Origin: an uncultured Clostridia bacterium
GTDB lineage: Bacteria; Bacillota; Clostridia; Oscillospirales; CAG-272
Direction of reading: 5' to 3'
NCBI GenBank assembly: GCA_944391815.1
Contig: CALXUV010000073.1
Location: 1 to 64,000 of the forward strand
DNA length: 64,000 nucleotides
Of the stretch, positions 44,260 through 53,483 are shown one piece after another (within the stretch, counting starts at the first letter, position 1; the number at the start of each line of letters is the position of its first letter). The notes below the pieces were generated by a model. The model saw only the letters and a list, made by a program, of their open reading frames with translations. It was not told the DNA's origin and made no database searches. The position numbers were made by a program, and so were the translations under genes.

Positions 44260-45339
44260 TCAGCAAATCGTACCGCCGCCTATGACATATTCACCGTCAT
44301 ACAAAACCACTGACTGACCTTTTGTTATCGCACGAACCGGTTTATCAAAAACAACTCTTATTTTGTCGTCGGAAATTTGTTCGACTGTTGCCGGCTCTTC
44401 GTTTTGTTTGTATCTTATTTTGGCTTTTACTCTCATTGGTCCGGGTATTGCAGATACGGAAATAAGATTAATATTATCCGCAACAAGTTCCCGGCTGAAC
44501 AGTTCCTCCTCGGTTCCGAGAACAACACAATTCGTTTCCGGATTTACTGCGCATACAAACATTGGACAGGGCAGAACCAAACCGAGTTTTTTTCTTTGTC
44601 CTACCGTATATTTTATTATGCCTTTATGCTGACCTAAAACATTTCCGTTTTTGTCAACGAAATTTCCGCAAGGATATCTTTTACCCGTGTAATTTTCTAT
44701 GAAATCAGAGTATGAGCAGTTTTTTATAAAACAAATATCCTGACTGTCTTTTTTATCGGAATTGATAAAACCGTTTTCTTTGGCAATTTCACGGACTGTG
44801 GTTTTATCGAGTCTTCCAAGCGGGAAGGAGGTAACCGACAACTGCTTCTGGTTCAGAGAATACAGCACATAGCTCTGATCTTTTGTAAGATCGGAGGCTT
44901 TTTTCAGCAGATATCTTCCGCTCTCTTTATCGAATTCGATATCTGCATAATGCCCGGTTACTACACGTACATTTCCGAATTTTTCTGCTTCATCAAATAA
45001 GAGCTCAAATTTTATATGTCTGTTGCATTCTATACAAGGATTTGGCGTTCTTCCGTTTTCGTAGTCGCTTACAAATTTGTCGATGACTTTTTCTTTGAAT
45101 CCTGAGGAAAAATTACAGACGTAATGCGGAATGCCAAGCGTTTCGCACACTTTTGCCGCATCTTTGATGTCATTTTCGGAAAAGCATTTGCTTTCCGTTA
45201 CTGGCAAATTTAAGTTATCGATGAGACGCATTGTAATACCAACGCAGTCGAACCCCTGATTTTGTGTAAGCAGAGCGGAAACGCTCGAATCTACACCGCC
45301 GCTCATCGCTATTATTGCTTTTTTTGATAAATTATCCAT
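44260..45339 (-). CDS. mnmA: tRNA-specific 2-thiouridylase
   Basis: A 359-aa PP-loop enzyme making s2U34 in tRNA-Lys, Glu and Gln. AMSGGVDSSVSALL is the ATP loop. NPCIECNRHIKF holds the first catalytic Cys, and KDSQDICFIKN the second. RVVTGHYADIEF and YTVGQRKKLGL are further family motifs. Length is normal. The sulfur donor (cysteine desulfurase), often next to it in Firmicutes, is absent. It has its own promoter (45404-45432) and terminator. Confidence 0.95.
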   Translation of the reverse strand: MDNLSKKAIIAMSGGVDSSVSALLTQNQGFDCVGITMRLIDNLNLPVTESKCFSENDIKDAAKVCETLGIPHYVCNFSSGFKEKVIDKFVSDYENGRTPNPCIECNRHIKFELLFDEAEKFGNVRVVTGHYADIEFDKESGRYLLKKASDLTKDQSYVLYSLNQKQLSVTSFPLGRLDKTTVREIAKENGFINSDKKDSQDICFIKNCSYSDFIENYTGKRYPCGNFVDKNGNVLGQHKGIIKYTVGQRKKLGLVLPCPMFVCAVNPETNCVVLGTEEELFSRELVADNINLISVSAIPGPMRVKAKIRYKQNEEPATVEQISDDKIRVVFDKPVRAITKGQSVVLYDGEYVIGGGTIC

Positions 45340-45403
45340 AAATATACCGTTTTTTCAGAAAATAAGAACTAAAATCAAACTGAACGCTTGACTTACGCTG
45401 ATA

Positions 45404-45432
45404 ATTTTAGCATATCAGACAGCATATGTCAA
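45404..45432 (-). promoter_or_regulatory. Promoter of mnmA
   Basis: Minus-strand TTGACA (45427-45432), a 17-bp spacer and TAAAAT (45404-45409). Confidence 0.75.
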
Positions 45433-45495
45433 GGTTTTTACAGTTAATATAATTTTATGCATTTTATTATTTTTAAATCAAAACATAAATATTCG

Positions 45496-45524
45496 TTGAC
45501 AAAAACCATAAGTTATGGTATACT
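45496..45524 (+). promoter_or_regulatory. Promoter of tRNA-Leu
   Basis: TTGACA (45496-45501), a 17-bp spacer and TATACT (45519-45524), 16 bases before the tRNA. Confidence 0.85.
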
Positions 45525-45540
45525 GACTATGTTATATTTT

Positions 45541-45622
45541 GCGGGTGTGGTGGAACGGCAGACACGATGGTCTTAGGAGCCATTTCTTCGGAGTGTGGGT
45601 TCAAATCCCACCACCCGCACCA
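45541..45622 (+). tRNA. tRNA-Leu (UAG)
   Basis: An 82-nt class II tRNA. GCGGGTG pairs with CACCCGC, and an A then CCA are encoded. The anticodon stem ATGGT/GCCAT encloses CTTAGGA, so the anticodon is TAG. A long variable arm (TTCTTCGGAGT region) and the T arm TGGG-TTCAAAT-CCCA confirm leucine type. Confidence 0.95.
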
Positions 45623-45625
45623 GTG

Positions 45626-45668
45626 GCAGCGACGGCTCCGAACATACGGGGCAAAGCTGCTTTTTTTT
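45626..45668 (+). terminator. Terminator of tRNA-Leu
   Basis: GCAGC (45626-45630) and GCTGC (45656-45660) followed by eight T. The stem is short and the loop long, but the T-run is strong. Confidence 0.6.
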
Positions 45669-45712
45669 CGTTAAATGCGAGGATAAAAACAGTAGTTAAA
45701 ACTCGTGAATTC

Positions 45713-45747
45713 AAAGTGTCCGTAACAGATATTGCGGACACTTTTTT
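45713..45747. terminator. Second hairpin terminator
   Basis: AAAGTGTCCG (45713-45722) and CGGACACTTTTTT (45735-45747). Confidence 0.75.
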
Positions 45748-45968
45748 AGTTCATTTAAGGCATATGTTTTTTCGAACAGCATACGCTTAAGCTTTTCGGT
45801 ATCATATTTAAAAACACGCTAAAGTCGCAAAACATAAATCCCTTTCCTTGAATGCTTAAAGTATGTATACAGGAAAAACGTAAATTTATTTCGAACTTGT
45901 AATACTAAGCAAACTTTGAGACAAAATGTATATACAGCCTTAACAATAGCTGTATAAAAACATTTTAA

Positions 45969-45997
45969 TTGACTTTTTAAACAAGCTATGGTATACT
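45969..45997 (+). promoter_or_regulatory. Promoter of the cation antiporter
   Basis: TTGACT (45969-45974), a 17-bp spacer and TATACT (45992-45997). Its start point near 46004 excludes the earliest possible start codon of the gene at 46001. Confidence 0.75.
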
Positions 45998-46027
45998 AAG
46001 GTGAGTTGTGAAATGGCAGGTAGCAAA

Positions 46028-47029
46028 ATGTCTGATCAGATTATGTTGTTTATTTTCGGACTTGTATTATTGATAAAAGGCGGAGATTGGTTTGTCGACG
46101 GTGCAAGCGATATAGCAAGACGCTTTCATTTGCCTGAAATTCTCATAGGAGCGACCGTAGTATCAATCGGTACAACGTTGCCTGAGGTTATGGTTTCCGC
46201 TACGTCGGCATTACAGGGAATCGGCGGTTTAGCATATGGGAACGCAGTAGGGTCGGTAATATGCAATACTGCTCTTGTGGCAGCAGTTACTATCGCAGTA
46301 AGGCCGAATGCTGTTAACAGAAATGACCTTGTTTTACCGATTGCATTTTTCTTTATCAGTGCGTTTTTTTACGGTCTGAACACATATATTTTCGGGAAAT
46401 TCACACGTTTTTCCGGGGTAGTTTTACTGTTTTTTTTCGTTTCTTATACTGTGCTTACAGTTTTGCAAATGAAAAAGGAACCGATTTCCGGATCTGAAAT
46501 TTCCGATTATGATCTACAAGAGGAAATAAGTATTTCTGATGAAGAAGAGACAAAACGCTATTTGTTAAAATCTGTTGTATATCTTGCAGTCGGAGCGCTG
46601 CTTATTGCAGTCGGGGCCGATCTTCTGGTCGAAAACGGAACTAAAATAGCAGAAGAGCTCGGAGTACCCGAAACCGTTATAGGTTTGACTTTTGTGGCGC
46701 TCGGAACTTCGCTACCCGAACTTGTAACGGCAATAACTTCGCTTATGAAGGGGCACAGTGCTTTGTCGGTAGGAAATGTAATCGGAGCAAATCTGTTCAA
46801 CCTGGCTTTGGTGACAGGAGTAACTGCCTCGATAGCGCCGTTTGAAGTGCCGGCTGATAAATTGTTATTCGGAATCAATCAGAGTCTTCTGATAGATATG
46901 CCGGTAATGATCGGTGTGATGCTTATACTTACAGTTCCTGTTTTGATGAAGGGCAGACTTTACAGAGGACAGGGAATTGCGCTTCTCGCCATATATACAC
47001 TGTTTTGCATTTCACAGTTTGTTATTTGA
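46028..47029 (+). CDS. Na+/Ca2+ antiporter, CaCA (YrbG-like) family
   Basis: A 333-aa membrane protein with two inverted-repeat halves, each with a GNxxGS/A-type motif: GTTLPEVMVSATSAL with GNAVGSVICNTAL, and GTSLPELVTAITSL with GNVIGANLFNLAL. The acidic Glu in each half binds the cation. About ten helices, with an acidic cytoplasmic loop (EEISISDEEETKR) between halves. ATG 46028 is chosen because GCAGGTAG lies just upstream and the promoter rules out 46001. It could open the ABC operon that follows 54 bases later. Confidence 0.88.
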   Translation: MSDQIMLFIFGLVLLIKGGDWFVDGASDIARRFHLPEILIGATVVSIGTTLPEVMVSATSALQGIGGLAYGNAVGSVICNTALVAAVTIAVRPNAVNRNDLVLPIAFFFISAFFYGLNTYIFGKFTRFSGVVLLFFFVSYTVLTVLQMKKEPISGSEISDYDLQEEISISDEEETKRYLLKSVVYLAVGALLIAVGADLLVENGTKIAEELGVPETVIGLTFVALGTSLPELVTAITSLMKGHSALSVGNVIGANLFNLALVTGVTASIAPFEVPADKLLFGINQSLLIDMPVMIGVMLILTVPVLMKGRLYRGQGIALLAIYTLFCISQFVI

Positions 47030-47083
47030 TGTTTTTAGCAGTCAAATGTAATATTCTGAATTTTATTTTGAGGAAAAAACTAT

Positions 47084-47986
47084 ATGGACATCATCAGAAT
47101 TGAGAATTTAAGTAAAAGCTACGGACGTATAAAAGCTGTAGATAATATCAGTTTCAAAGTTAAGGAAGGAGAATTTTTTTCTTTTCTCGGACTGAACGGA
47201 GCAGGGAAGAGCACAACCATATCCATGATGTGCGGATGCCTTTCAAAAGATAACGGAAAAATTTTTATAGACGGTCTTGATATTGATAAAAATACCGACG
47301 GTATCAAACGCAGGCTGGGAGTTGTTTTTCAGAACTCGGTGCTCGACAGACCTCTGAGTGTCAGGGAAAATCTGAAAATCAAGGCGGCTATGTACGGAAT
47401 AACCGGTCCTGATTTTCAGAAAAGGTACGATAACCTTTCAGAACTTCTTGATTTCGGAGAACTTTCAGACAGGAGTGTCGGAAAACTCTCCGGCGGGCAA
47501 CGCAGGCGAATTGATATCGCAAGGGCGCTGATACATGATCCGAGAATACTTATTCTCGATGAACCTACTACCGGACTTGATCCACAGACAAGGAAAATGC
47601 TTTGGAGAACTCTTGATATTTTGAGAAAAGAAAAAAATCTCACAGTTTTCCTCACAACTCATTATATGGAAGAGGCAGCCGATTCCGATTACGTTGTTAT
47701 AATCGATTCCGGAAAAATAGCAGCGCATGGCACACCTCTTGAACTGAAAAACACATATACGACTGACTTTGTCACAGTTTACGGAGTGAGCGAGGACGAA
47801 ATAAAACGCATTTCCGATAAATATACAAAAGTTGTCAACGGTTACAGAATTACAGTATCTGATACAAAAAAAGTTACCGATATGATTATCTCTGATCCTG
47901 AGATTTTCAAAGATTTTGAGGTAGTTAAGGGTAAAATGGATGATGTTTTTATTTCGGTGACCGGAAAGAAGTTTTCGGAGGAATAA
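47084..47986 (+). CDS. ABC-2 exporter ATP-binding protein (system 1)
   Basis: A 300-aa ATPase. Walker A is GLNGAGKST, the signature LSGGQRRR, Walker B LILDEPTTGLDP, and the switch TTHYMEEAADSDY. The last 80 residues form the C-terminal domain common in drug/antibiotic exporters (DrrA-like). Its stop is three bases before the permease start at 47990, so both subunits are made together. The substrate is unknown. Confidence 0.9.
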   Translation: MDIIRIENLSKSYGRIKAVDNISFKVKEGEFFSFLGLNGAGKSTTISMMCGCLSKDNGKIFIDGLDIDKNTDGIKRRLGVVFQNSVLDRPLSVRENLKIKAAMYGITGPDFQKRYDNLSELLDFGELSDRSVGKLSGGQRRRIDIARALIHDPRILILDEPTTGLDPQTRKMLWRTLDILRKEKNLTVFLTTHYMEEAADSDYVVIIDSGKIAAHGTPLELKNTYTTDFVTVYGVSEDEIKRISDKYTKVVNGYRITVSDTKKVTDMIISDPEIFKDFEVVKGKMDDVFISVTGKKFSEE

Positions 47987-47989
47987 AGC

Positions 47990-48883
47990 ATGAAATCATT
48001 ATTAATCATAACCGGAAGAAATATAAAACTGTTTTTCAAAGATAAGGGGATGTTTTTTACATCTCTTATAACACCGCTGATACTGTTGATTCTGTATGCT
48101 ACTTTTCTCGGTAAAATATTCAGAGATACTTACAGCTCGGTTATGCCGGGACTTGATGAAAAACTTCTTAACGGAGCAGTGGGAGGGCAGCTTCTCGGAG
48201 CGTTGCTTTCAGTAAGCTGTGTAACAGTTGCGTTCTGCTCGAATTTTCTCAGTGTCAGCGACAAAGTAACTGGCGCAAAAAATGATATAGACGTTACACC
48301 CTTTCCGAAAACCGCACTTGCGGTCAGCTACTACATCTCCACCCTTTTTTCAACGCTGATAATCTGTTATTTCACAGTTCTGGCGTCACTTATTTATATA
48401 TCTTTGGTGGGATGGTATCTTTCATTTTCTGATGTACTTTTTATTCTTCTTGACGTATTTCTGATAAGTATGTTCGGTACAGCATTATCTTCGCTGGTCG
48501 GATTTTTCCTGTCGTCTCAGGGTCAGATATCGGCAGTCGGTTCAATAGTAAGCGCCGGATACGGTTTTATATGCGGAGCGTATATGCCTATATCACAGTT
48601 CGGAGAGGGACTACGCGAAGCGCTTTCGTTTTTCCCGGGAACTTATGCGACCTCTCTTATAAAAAATCATACTCTCAGAGGAGTTTTTGAAGAAATGGAG
48701 GCCATCGGAATTCCTGAGCCGGCTATCAAAAGTTTACGGCAAACAATGGACTGCGATATATTTTTCGACGGTAAAGAGGTAAGTTTAACCACCATGTATC
48801 TTATTTTGATTATGACAGTTGTAGTTTTAATGGCGATTTTTGTAGGTATGCAGGCAATTTCAATCAAAAAGAAGTCAGTATAA
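47990..48883 (+). CDS. ABC-2 type permease (system 1)
   Basis: A 297-aa membrane protein with about six helices: one at the N-terminus (FTSLITPLILLILYATFLGKIF), a large external loop, and a cluster of five including FSDVLFILLDVFLISMFGTALSSLVGFFLS. It ends with a lysine pair after the final helix. It partners the ATPase directly upstream. Confidence 0.85.
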   Translation: MKSLLIITGRNIKLFFKDKGMFFTSLITPLILLILYATFLGKIFRDTYSSVMPGLDEKLLNGAVGGQLLGALLSVSCVTVAFCSNFLSVSDKVTGAKNDIDVTPFPKTALAVSYYISTLFSTLIICYFTVLASLIYISLVGWYLSFSDVLFILLDVFLISMFGTALSSLVGFFLSSQGQISAVGSIVSAGYGFICGAYMPISQFGEGLREALSFFPGTYATSLIKNHTLRGVFEEMEAIGIPEPAIKSLRQTMDCDIFFDGKEVSLTTMYLILIMTVVVLMAIFVGMQAISIKKKSV

Positions 48884-48988
48884 TTTCATTGGCAATAAGT
48901 TAATAAGCAACACACTTATAGCTAAATATATACAAGTTAAAACCAATAAAACGTATTCATAAAAAATGAAAATAAAGAGGATAATTAT

Positions 48989-49708
48989 ATGCTTCGGATA
49001 ACTGATCTGACAAAAAAATACGGAGACAAAATTGCTGTTGACAATCTGAGTCTTCACATAAACCCCGGCGAAATTTACGGTTTTATAGGACACAACGGAG
49101 CCGGTAAAACAACAACTATAAAGGCATGCTGCGGTATACTTGATTTTGACTGCGGAGAAATACTGATAAACGGTAAATCTATAAAGACCTCTCCACTTGA
49201 ATGTAAATCCGAAATAGCTTATTTACCCGACAATCCGGATTTGTACGATTACATGACCGGAATAAAATATCTGAATTTTATTTCCGATATATTTTCGGTA
49301 GGAGTAAAAGAGAGAAGAGAGCTGATTGAAAAATATTCGGTGATTTTCGGAATTGACAAGGAAATCGGTCAACTGATTTCATCATATTCACACGGAATGA
49401 AGCAAAAACTTGCGATTATTTCGGCTTTGATACATAAGCCAAAACTGCTTATAATGGATGAGCCGTTTGTCGGACTTGATCCTAAGGCGGCACATCAGCT
49501 GAAAGAAATAATGCGCAGTATATGTGACGACGGCGGCGCTATATTTTTCTCAACGCATGTGCTTGATGTTGCTGAAAAGCTTTGCGATAAGGTAGCTATT
49601 ATCAAGTCAGGTAGACTGATAAAATCCGGTACAATGGAGGAAGTTCGCGGAGACGATTCGCTTGAAGAAGTTTTCCTTGAACTGGTTGATGAAAATGACA
49701 ATATTTAA
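48989..49708 (+). CDS. ABC exporter ATP-binding protein (system 2)
   Basis: A 239-aa ATPase. Walker A is GHNGAGKTT and Walker B LLIMDEPFVGLDP. The signature is degenerate: ISSYSHGMKQKLAI stands for LSGGQ, as in several ABC-2 exporters of the YtrB/EcsA type. The switch is STHVLDVAEKL. The gene overlaps the permease that follows by about 20 bases. It lies 105 bases after system 1. Confidence 0.88.
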   Translation: MLRITDLTKKYGDKIAVDNLSLHINPGEIYGFIGHNGAGKTTTIKACCGILDFDCGEILINGKSIKTSPLECKSEIAYLPDNPDLYDYMTGIKYLNFISDIFSVGVKERRELIEKYSVIFGIDKEIGQLISSYSHGMKQKLAIISALIHKPKLLIMDEPFVGLDPKAAHQLKEIMRSICDDGGAIFFSTHVLDVAEKLCDKVAIIKSGRLIKSGTMEEVRGDDSLEEVFLELVDENDNI

Positions 49709-51287
49709 AACTCTTCTAAAAAAGCAGTTTGCAGAAATGATGTCCTTTCTTTTTCCCGTGAAAAAGAATACGCAAAAACGAAGCTCATCACATCTGGCAC
49801 TTTACATCTTTCTGATTATTTATGTTGTTGCAGTTTTCGGCGGAATGTTTTTTGTATACGCAAAATCGCTCTGTGAACCCTTTTGTAATGCAGGACTTTC
49901 ATGGCTTTACTTTTCCGTTATGGGTATTACCGCTTTGGCTATCAGTCTTATCGGAACGGTATTTATGACTTATATGATAATTTATAAAGCGGGTGACAAC
50001 GATATACTGCTGAGTATGCCGATACCGCCTAAATTCATATTGCTTGTAAGGATTTTAGGCGTATATCTTATCTCATTGTTTATGACGGCAATGGTGATGC
50101 TTCCGTCGATTTTTGTATGGATTTTTTTCGGAAATGCGGGCGTTTTATCATTGGTGCTTTCATTCCTTACCGTATTTCTGATACCGCTTCTGTCGGTAAC
50201 GCTTTCCTGTCTGCTTGCTTTAGTGATTGCTGTGCTGATGGCAAAAACAACTCATAAGACACTTATATCCGTTTTATTTTCGCTTTTTTTCTTTGTAATT
50301 TATTTTATTGCTGGCTCAAAAATATCCCAGGCGATAACTTATATAGCAACAAACGGAGAAGCTGTCGGCAATAAAGTCAAAATATTTGCATATCCTTTTT
50401 ACTGCCTCGGTGTAGGTATCACAGAAAATGTACTTTATTATCCTGTGTTTATGGCAGTTTGTGTACTGGCGTTTGTACTTGTTTATTTCATCCTTTCAAA
50501 AACTTTTCTCAGACTTTCAACGATACGGAAAGGAGAGAAGAAGAAAGCTATAGGTCAGACTTCCGGACTGAAAAGCAGTGGAGTTAAAGCTGCGCTGCTG
50601 AAAAAGGAAGCTAAGCGTTTTTTCACTTCCTCCGCTTATATACTCAATGCAGGTTTTGGCAGCATTTTTCTGCTTATTTTCCCGATTCTTGCTATTGTTT
50701 ACAGAAATAAACTTAATGAAATCATAAATATGTTTTCATTCGATATAACTCCGGTTATCGGTGTTGCAATTTGTTTTCTTGCATCAACTGTTATAATATC
50801 GGCATCCTCTGTTTCCATAGAAGGCAAAACACTCTGGATAATAAGAACTTTACCGATACCGACATCTGATATACTGAAAGCTAAATTTCTGTTTCACATG
50901 ATTTTAGCAGGTGCCCCGACACTTATATCAGTAATCGCTGTCAGCATAACATTCGGAGTCGGATTTGCCAATGCCGTAATACTGACAGTGCTATGTTTGT
51001 CGTATGTTGCGCTCAGTGCGCTTATCGGTCTGATTATCAATCTGCATTTTCCCAATCTCGACTGGAAAAGCGAGATGGTAGCGGTAAAACAGGGCGCAAG
51101 TGTAATACTATCAATGATTACAGCTATGGTTGCTGTCCTGATACCTTTTATAATTTTCCTTTTTGTCGGAAGCCTTATACCCAATCTGGTGTTTCTTTTG
51201 ATTGTTACGGCAATGTATATGGTATTTTCGGTTGTTCTTTATTGGTATCTGATAAACTGCGGTAAACAAATTTTTGAACATATTTAA
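49689..51287 (+). CDS. ABC exporter permease (system 2)
   Basis: A 532-aa membrane protein with about 10-12 helices and a basic linker (RKGEKKKAIGQTSGLKSSG) in the middle. It resembles the large permeases of clostridial ABC exporters whose partner ATPase has the S-x-G-M-K-Q signature. The start at ATG 49689 (MKMTIFKTLLKK) lies inside the ATPase gene; a further ATG at 49695 is equally possible. Its last four bases overlap the convergent EamA gene. Confidence 0.8.
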   Translation: MKMTIFKTLLKKQFAEMMSFLFPVKKNTQKRSSSHLALYIFLIIYVVAVFGGMFFVYAKSLCEPFCNAGLSWLYFSVMGITALAISLIGTVFMTYMIIYKAGDNDILLSMPIPPKFILLVRILGVYLISLFMTAMVMLPSIFVWIFFGNAGVLSLVLSFLTVFLIPLLSVTLSCLLALVIAVLMAKTTHKTLISVLFSLFFFVIYFIAGSKISQAITYIATNGEAVGNKVKIFAYPFYCLGVGITENVLYYPVFMAVCVLAFVLVYFILSKTFLRLSTIRKGEKKKAIGQTSGLKSSGVKAALLKKEAKRFFTSSAYILNAGFGSIFLLIFPILAIVYRNKLNEIINMFSFDITPVIGVAICFLASTVIISASSVSIEGKTLWIIRTLPIPTSDILKAKFLFHMILAGAPTLISVIAVSITFGVGFANAVILTVLCLSYVALSALIGLIINLHFPNLDWKSEMVAVKQGASVILSMITAMVAVLIPFIIFLFVGSLIPNLVFLLIVTAMYMVFSVVLYWYLINCGKQIFEHI

Positions 51288-52153
51288 TTGTACAGCGTCA
51301 TTACAAGCGTTCCTGTCAGCATAAGTATTAGTCCTATAGCTGCTTTTCGGCTCAGTTTTTCTTTGAAAATTATGTATGAAAATATCACGGTGAAAAGTAT
51401 ACTCATTTTGTCAATCGGGACAACGACACTGACCTTTCCGTATTTTATGGCATAATAATAGAGCAGCCAGGAAATTCCGGTAGCGAAACCGGAAAGAATA
51501 ATATAAATTATTTCGTTCTTTACCGGCTTTGCAAGCAGTTTCGCTTTACCTTTAAGAACAACTATCGCAAATGCCATAATCAGAACAACACAGGTTCTGA
51601 TTGCAGTGCCCGCATTGGAGTCTATATCGTCTATTCCGATTTTCGCAAGTATTGAAGTCAGTGCAGCGAAAATTGCGGATAGAAGAGCGTAGATTAACCA
51701 AGCGGGCTTTTTCTCTTTTTCGGTATCGCTTTTCCTTTTTTCTACCATAAGATAAATACCGACAGCAATCAGAAATATGGCTATACATTTCGGAAGAAGA
51801 AAGTTTGTTTCATTAAAAATGATAATTGACAATACTATTGATAAAACCGTGCTTGATTTATCTATCGGAACAACTTTATTTATATCACCAATAGAAAGAG
51901 CTTTGAAGTAACAGATCCAGGACGCACCGGTCGAAATTCCGGAGAGTATCAGAAAAGTAAGAGTTTTTGCGCTTACGGTAAATAAACTGTCTTTTACTCC
52001 TGTGACAAACACCATTATTACGGAAAACAGTAAAACAACCGCTGTTCTGTATGATGTAGCTACCTCCGAATCTGTTTTTTTAATTCCGCATTTTGCGAGA
52101 ACCGAAGTTATTCCCGCAAAAAAAGCTGAGGCAACTGCCGCTAAAATCCACAT
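51284..52153 (-). CDS. EamA/DMT family transporter
   Basis: A 289-aa protein with ten predicted helices in two EamA repeats, each with the signature SWICYFKALSIGDINKVVPIDKSS or SWLLYYYAIKYGKVSVVVPIDKMS. A basic stretch (VEKRKSDTEKEKKPA) separates the halves. It likely exports small metabolites; the substrate is unknown. ATG 52153 has GGAG six bases upstream and is preferred over ATG 52165. Confidence 0.88.
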   Translation of the reverse strand: MWILAAVASAFFAGITSVLAKCGIKKTDSEVATSYRTAVVLLFSVIMVFVTGVKDSLFTVSAKTLTFLILSGISTGASWICYFKALSIGDINKVVPIDKSSTVLSIVLSIIIFNETNFLLPKCIAIFLIAVGIYLMVEKRKSDTEKEKKPAWLIYALLSAIFAALTSILAKIGIDDIDSNAGTAIRTCVVLIMAFAIVVLKGKAKLLAKPVKNEIIYIILSGFATGISWLLYYYAIKYGKVSVVVPIDKMSILFTVIFSYIIFKEKLSRKAAIGLILMLTGTLVMTLYN

Positions 52154-52267
52154 AATAAACTCCATCCCGACCTATTGATCAAATTATCAGAAAGTAACGA
52201 AAAAAATAATGATAGATATGCTGTGTTTGCTTGATAAATAAAAATACTATGTTAATGCTACCAAAAA

Positions 52268-52302
52268 AACAAGGTCAGTTCAGTGTTTTGACCTTGTTTT
52301 TT
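52268..52302. terminator. Terminator after the DUF1893 gene
   Basis: AACAAGGTCA (52268-52277) and TGACCTTGTTTTTT (52289-52302); the minus strand also ends in TTTTTTTGG, so it can serve the leftward operon. Confidence 0.8.
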
Positions 52303-52431
52303 AATATTCAGCGTCATTAAAAGCTGAGTTTGAAAATTAGATTTTGGTTGTAAAAGAGCATAAGCCCGAAATATCATAGAATAACTGCGATCAGCATTAT
52401 TTGACATTAATATCTTGAAACGAAACTATAA

Positions 52432-52872
52432 TTATGATTGTTTATTTTCTGAAAGTTGAGAAATTTTTTTTCGTATAAGCGGCAAGGCTTTTTCGGGTGA
52501 ATCTACTCCGTAAACTGCGGATTCCATCGGGCAGGGACCGTCTCCGGCTCTGTTTATAATGCCGGGAACCAGTTTGTCATAAAATATCTTTATCCCATAC
52601 TTTTCTGCAACTTCAAGAGCGGGCTGACTTATAACCGCCGCATAAACTTCTTTTACTCCGAGAAGTACATAGAGGAATGCAGCGGCCTTTCCGATGACTT
52701 TATCGGCAGCAAGTCCGCCGTTTATGTTTTTTTGGCTTTCAAGAATGGCAAGGAGAGGTTTAACGCCTCTTTCCGTTGATTCAATATAGCATTCACTCGA
52801 TGATATGACAAGCGTAAGTCCTTTGTCAATCAGTGTGTTTTTTAACGATTGGAGATCATTTGCTCTTTCCAT
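52432..52872 (-). CDS. DUF1893 protein (deaminase-fold)
   Basis: A 146-aa protein matching DUF1893, whose Thermotoga structure (TM1506) has a cytidine-deaminase-like fold. Recognisable parts are LVISSSECYIESTERGVKPLLAIL, ADKVIGKAAAFLYVLLGVKEVYAAVISQPAL and DGPCPMESAV. The zinc-binding HAE motif of true deaminases is absent, so it is probably not a classical deaminase. It overlaps the ECF S-component gene by 17 bases, which argues for a joint role with an imported small molecule. Confidence 0.8.
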   Translation of the reverse strand: MERANDLQSLKNTLIDKGLTLVISSSECYIESTERGVKPLLAILESQKNINGGLAADKVIGKAAAFLYVLLGVKEVYAAVISQPALEVAEKYGIKIFYDKLVPGIINRAGDGPCPMESAVYGVDSPEKALPLIRKKISQLSENKQS

Positions 52873-53422
52873 TTGTTATTCCCAAAATTCTGTACATAAT
52901 AAGAGGGATAAGTATAAGCTGAAGAATTATTCCGAATATTCCGGTAACCGAACTCATCCAGATCGTTTTTACTGCTATCGGACTGTCAAAGAAGTTGACG
53001 GCGATCAGAACGGCTATGGCGCGAATAATTCTTCCGGAAAGCTGGATGGCAAGGACTTTTACTATGCAAGGCAGCTTGATATCAGAGAGAAGTCCGGCTG
53101 CAAGACCGTAGGCGGCAAGCTCAACCATCATGACCGGAAGCATCGTTTCGGTGGGCATTGATGTAAGAGCAAAGCTGACCAGAGGAGCGACAATTCCCGA
53201 GGCACATCCGGCAAAAGATCCGGCAAGAAGACCTACAAGTATTATCGGCAGGTGCATCGGAAGAAATGTTTCACCAAGTCCCGTTCCGAGTCCGGACAAA
53301 GCACCAAGTACGTGGAAAATCTGAGGAAGAGCCACGGCAGCGGCAATAGCTGTGAAAGTAGCAAGAGTACGGTATTTTACTGAAACCGTTCTTTTGCTTT
53401 TTGTCAGAGTAACAGACGACAT
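52856..53422 (-). CDS. ECF transporter S component
   Basis: A 188-aa membrane protein with about five or six helices: LATFTAIAAAVALPQIFHVLG, then GLGETFLPMHLPIILVGLLAGSFAGCASGIVAPLVSF, as in substrate-binding S components of group II ECF vitamin importers. The energising EcfA/A'/T module is not encoded here and would be shared. The vitamin is unknown. The start has CGGAGG eight bases upstream. No riboswitch is visible in the short leader. Confidence 0.85.
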   Translation of the reverse strand: MSSVTLTKSKRTVSVKYRTLATFTAIAAAVALPQIFHVLGALSGLGTGLGETFLPMHLPIILVGLLAGSFAGCASGIVAPLVSFALTSMPTETMLPVMMVELAAYGLAAGLLSDIKLPCIVKVLAIQLSGRIIRAIAVLIAVNFFDSPIAVKTIWMSSVTGIFGIILQLILIPLIMYRILGITNGKSK

Positions 53423-53483
53423 AAAAACCTCCGTTAATATTATTTATTTTTATTGTTTTTCTGTTGTTGTATTTTGCAGATAA

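Larger units (their letters stand above)
45623..46027. other. Intergenic region after tRNA-Leu
   Basis: Holds two hairpin terminators (45626-45668 and 45713-45747) and the antiporter promoter (45969-45997). No gene is supported. Confidence 0.5.

Noticed and set aside
45539..45790. Open frame across tRNA-Leu and its terminators
   Set aside because: It overlaps a certain tRNA and two hairpins, so it is not a gene.
53423..53483. Vitamin riboswitch upstream of the ECF S-component gene
   Set aside because: The gap to the upstream gene is about 60 bp and AT-rich, with only an SD visible.
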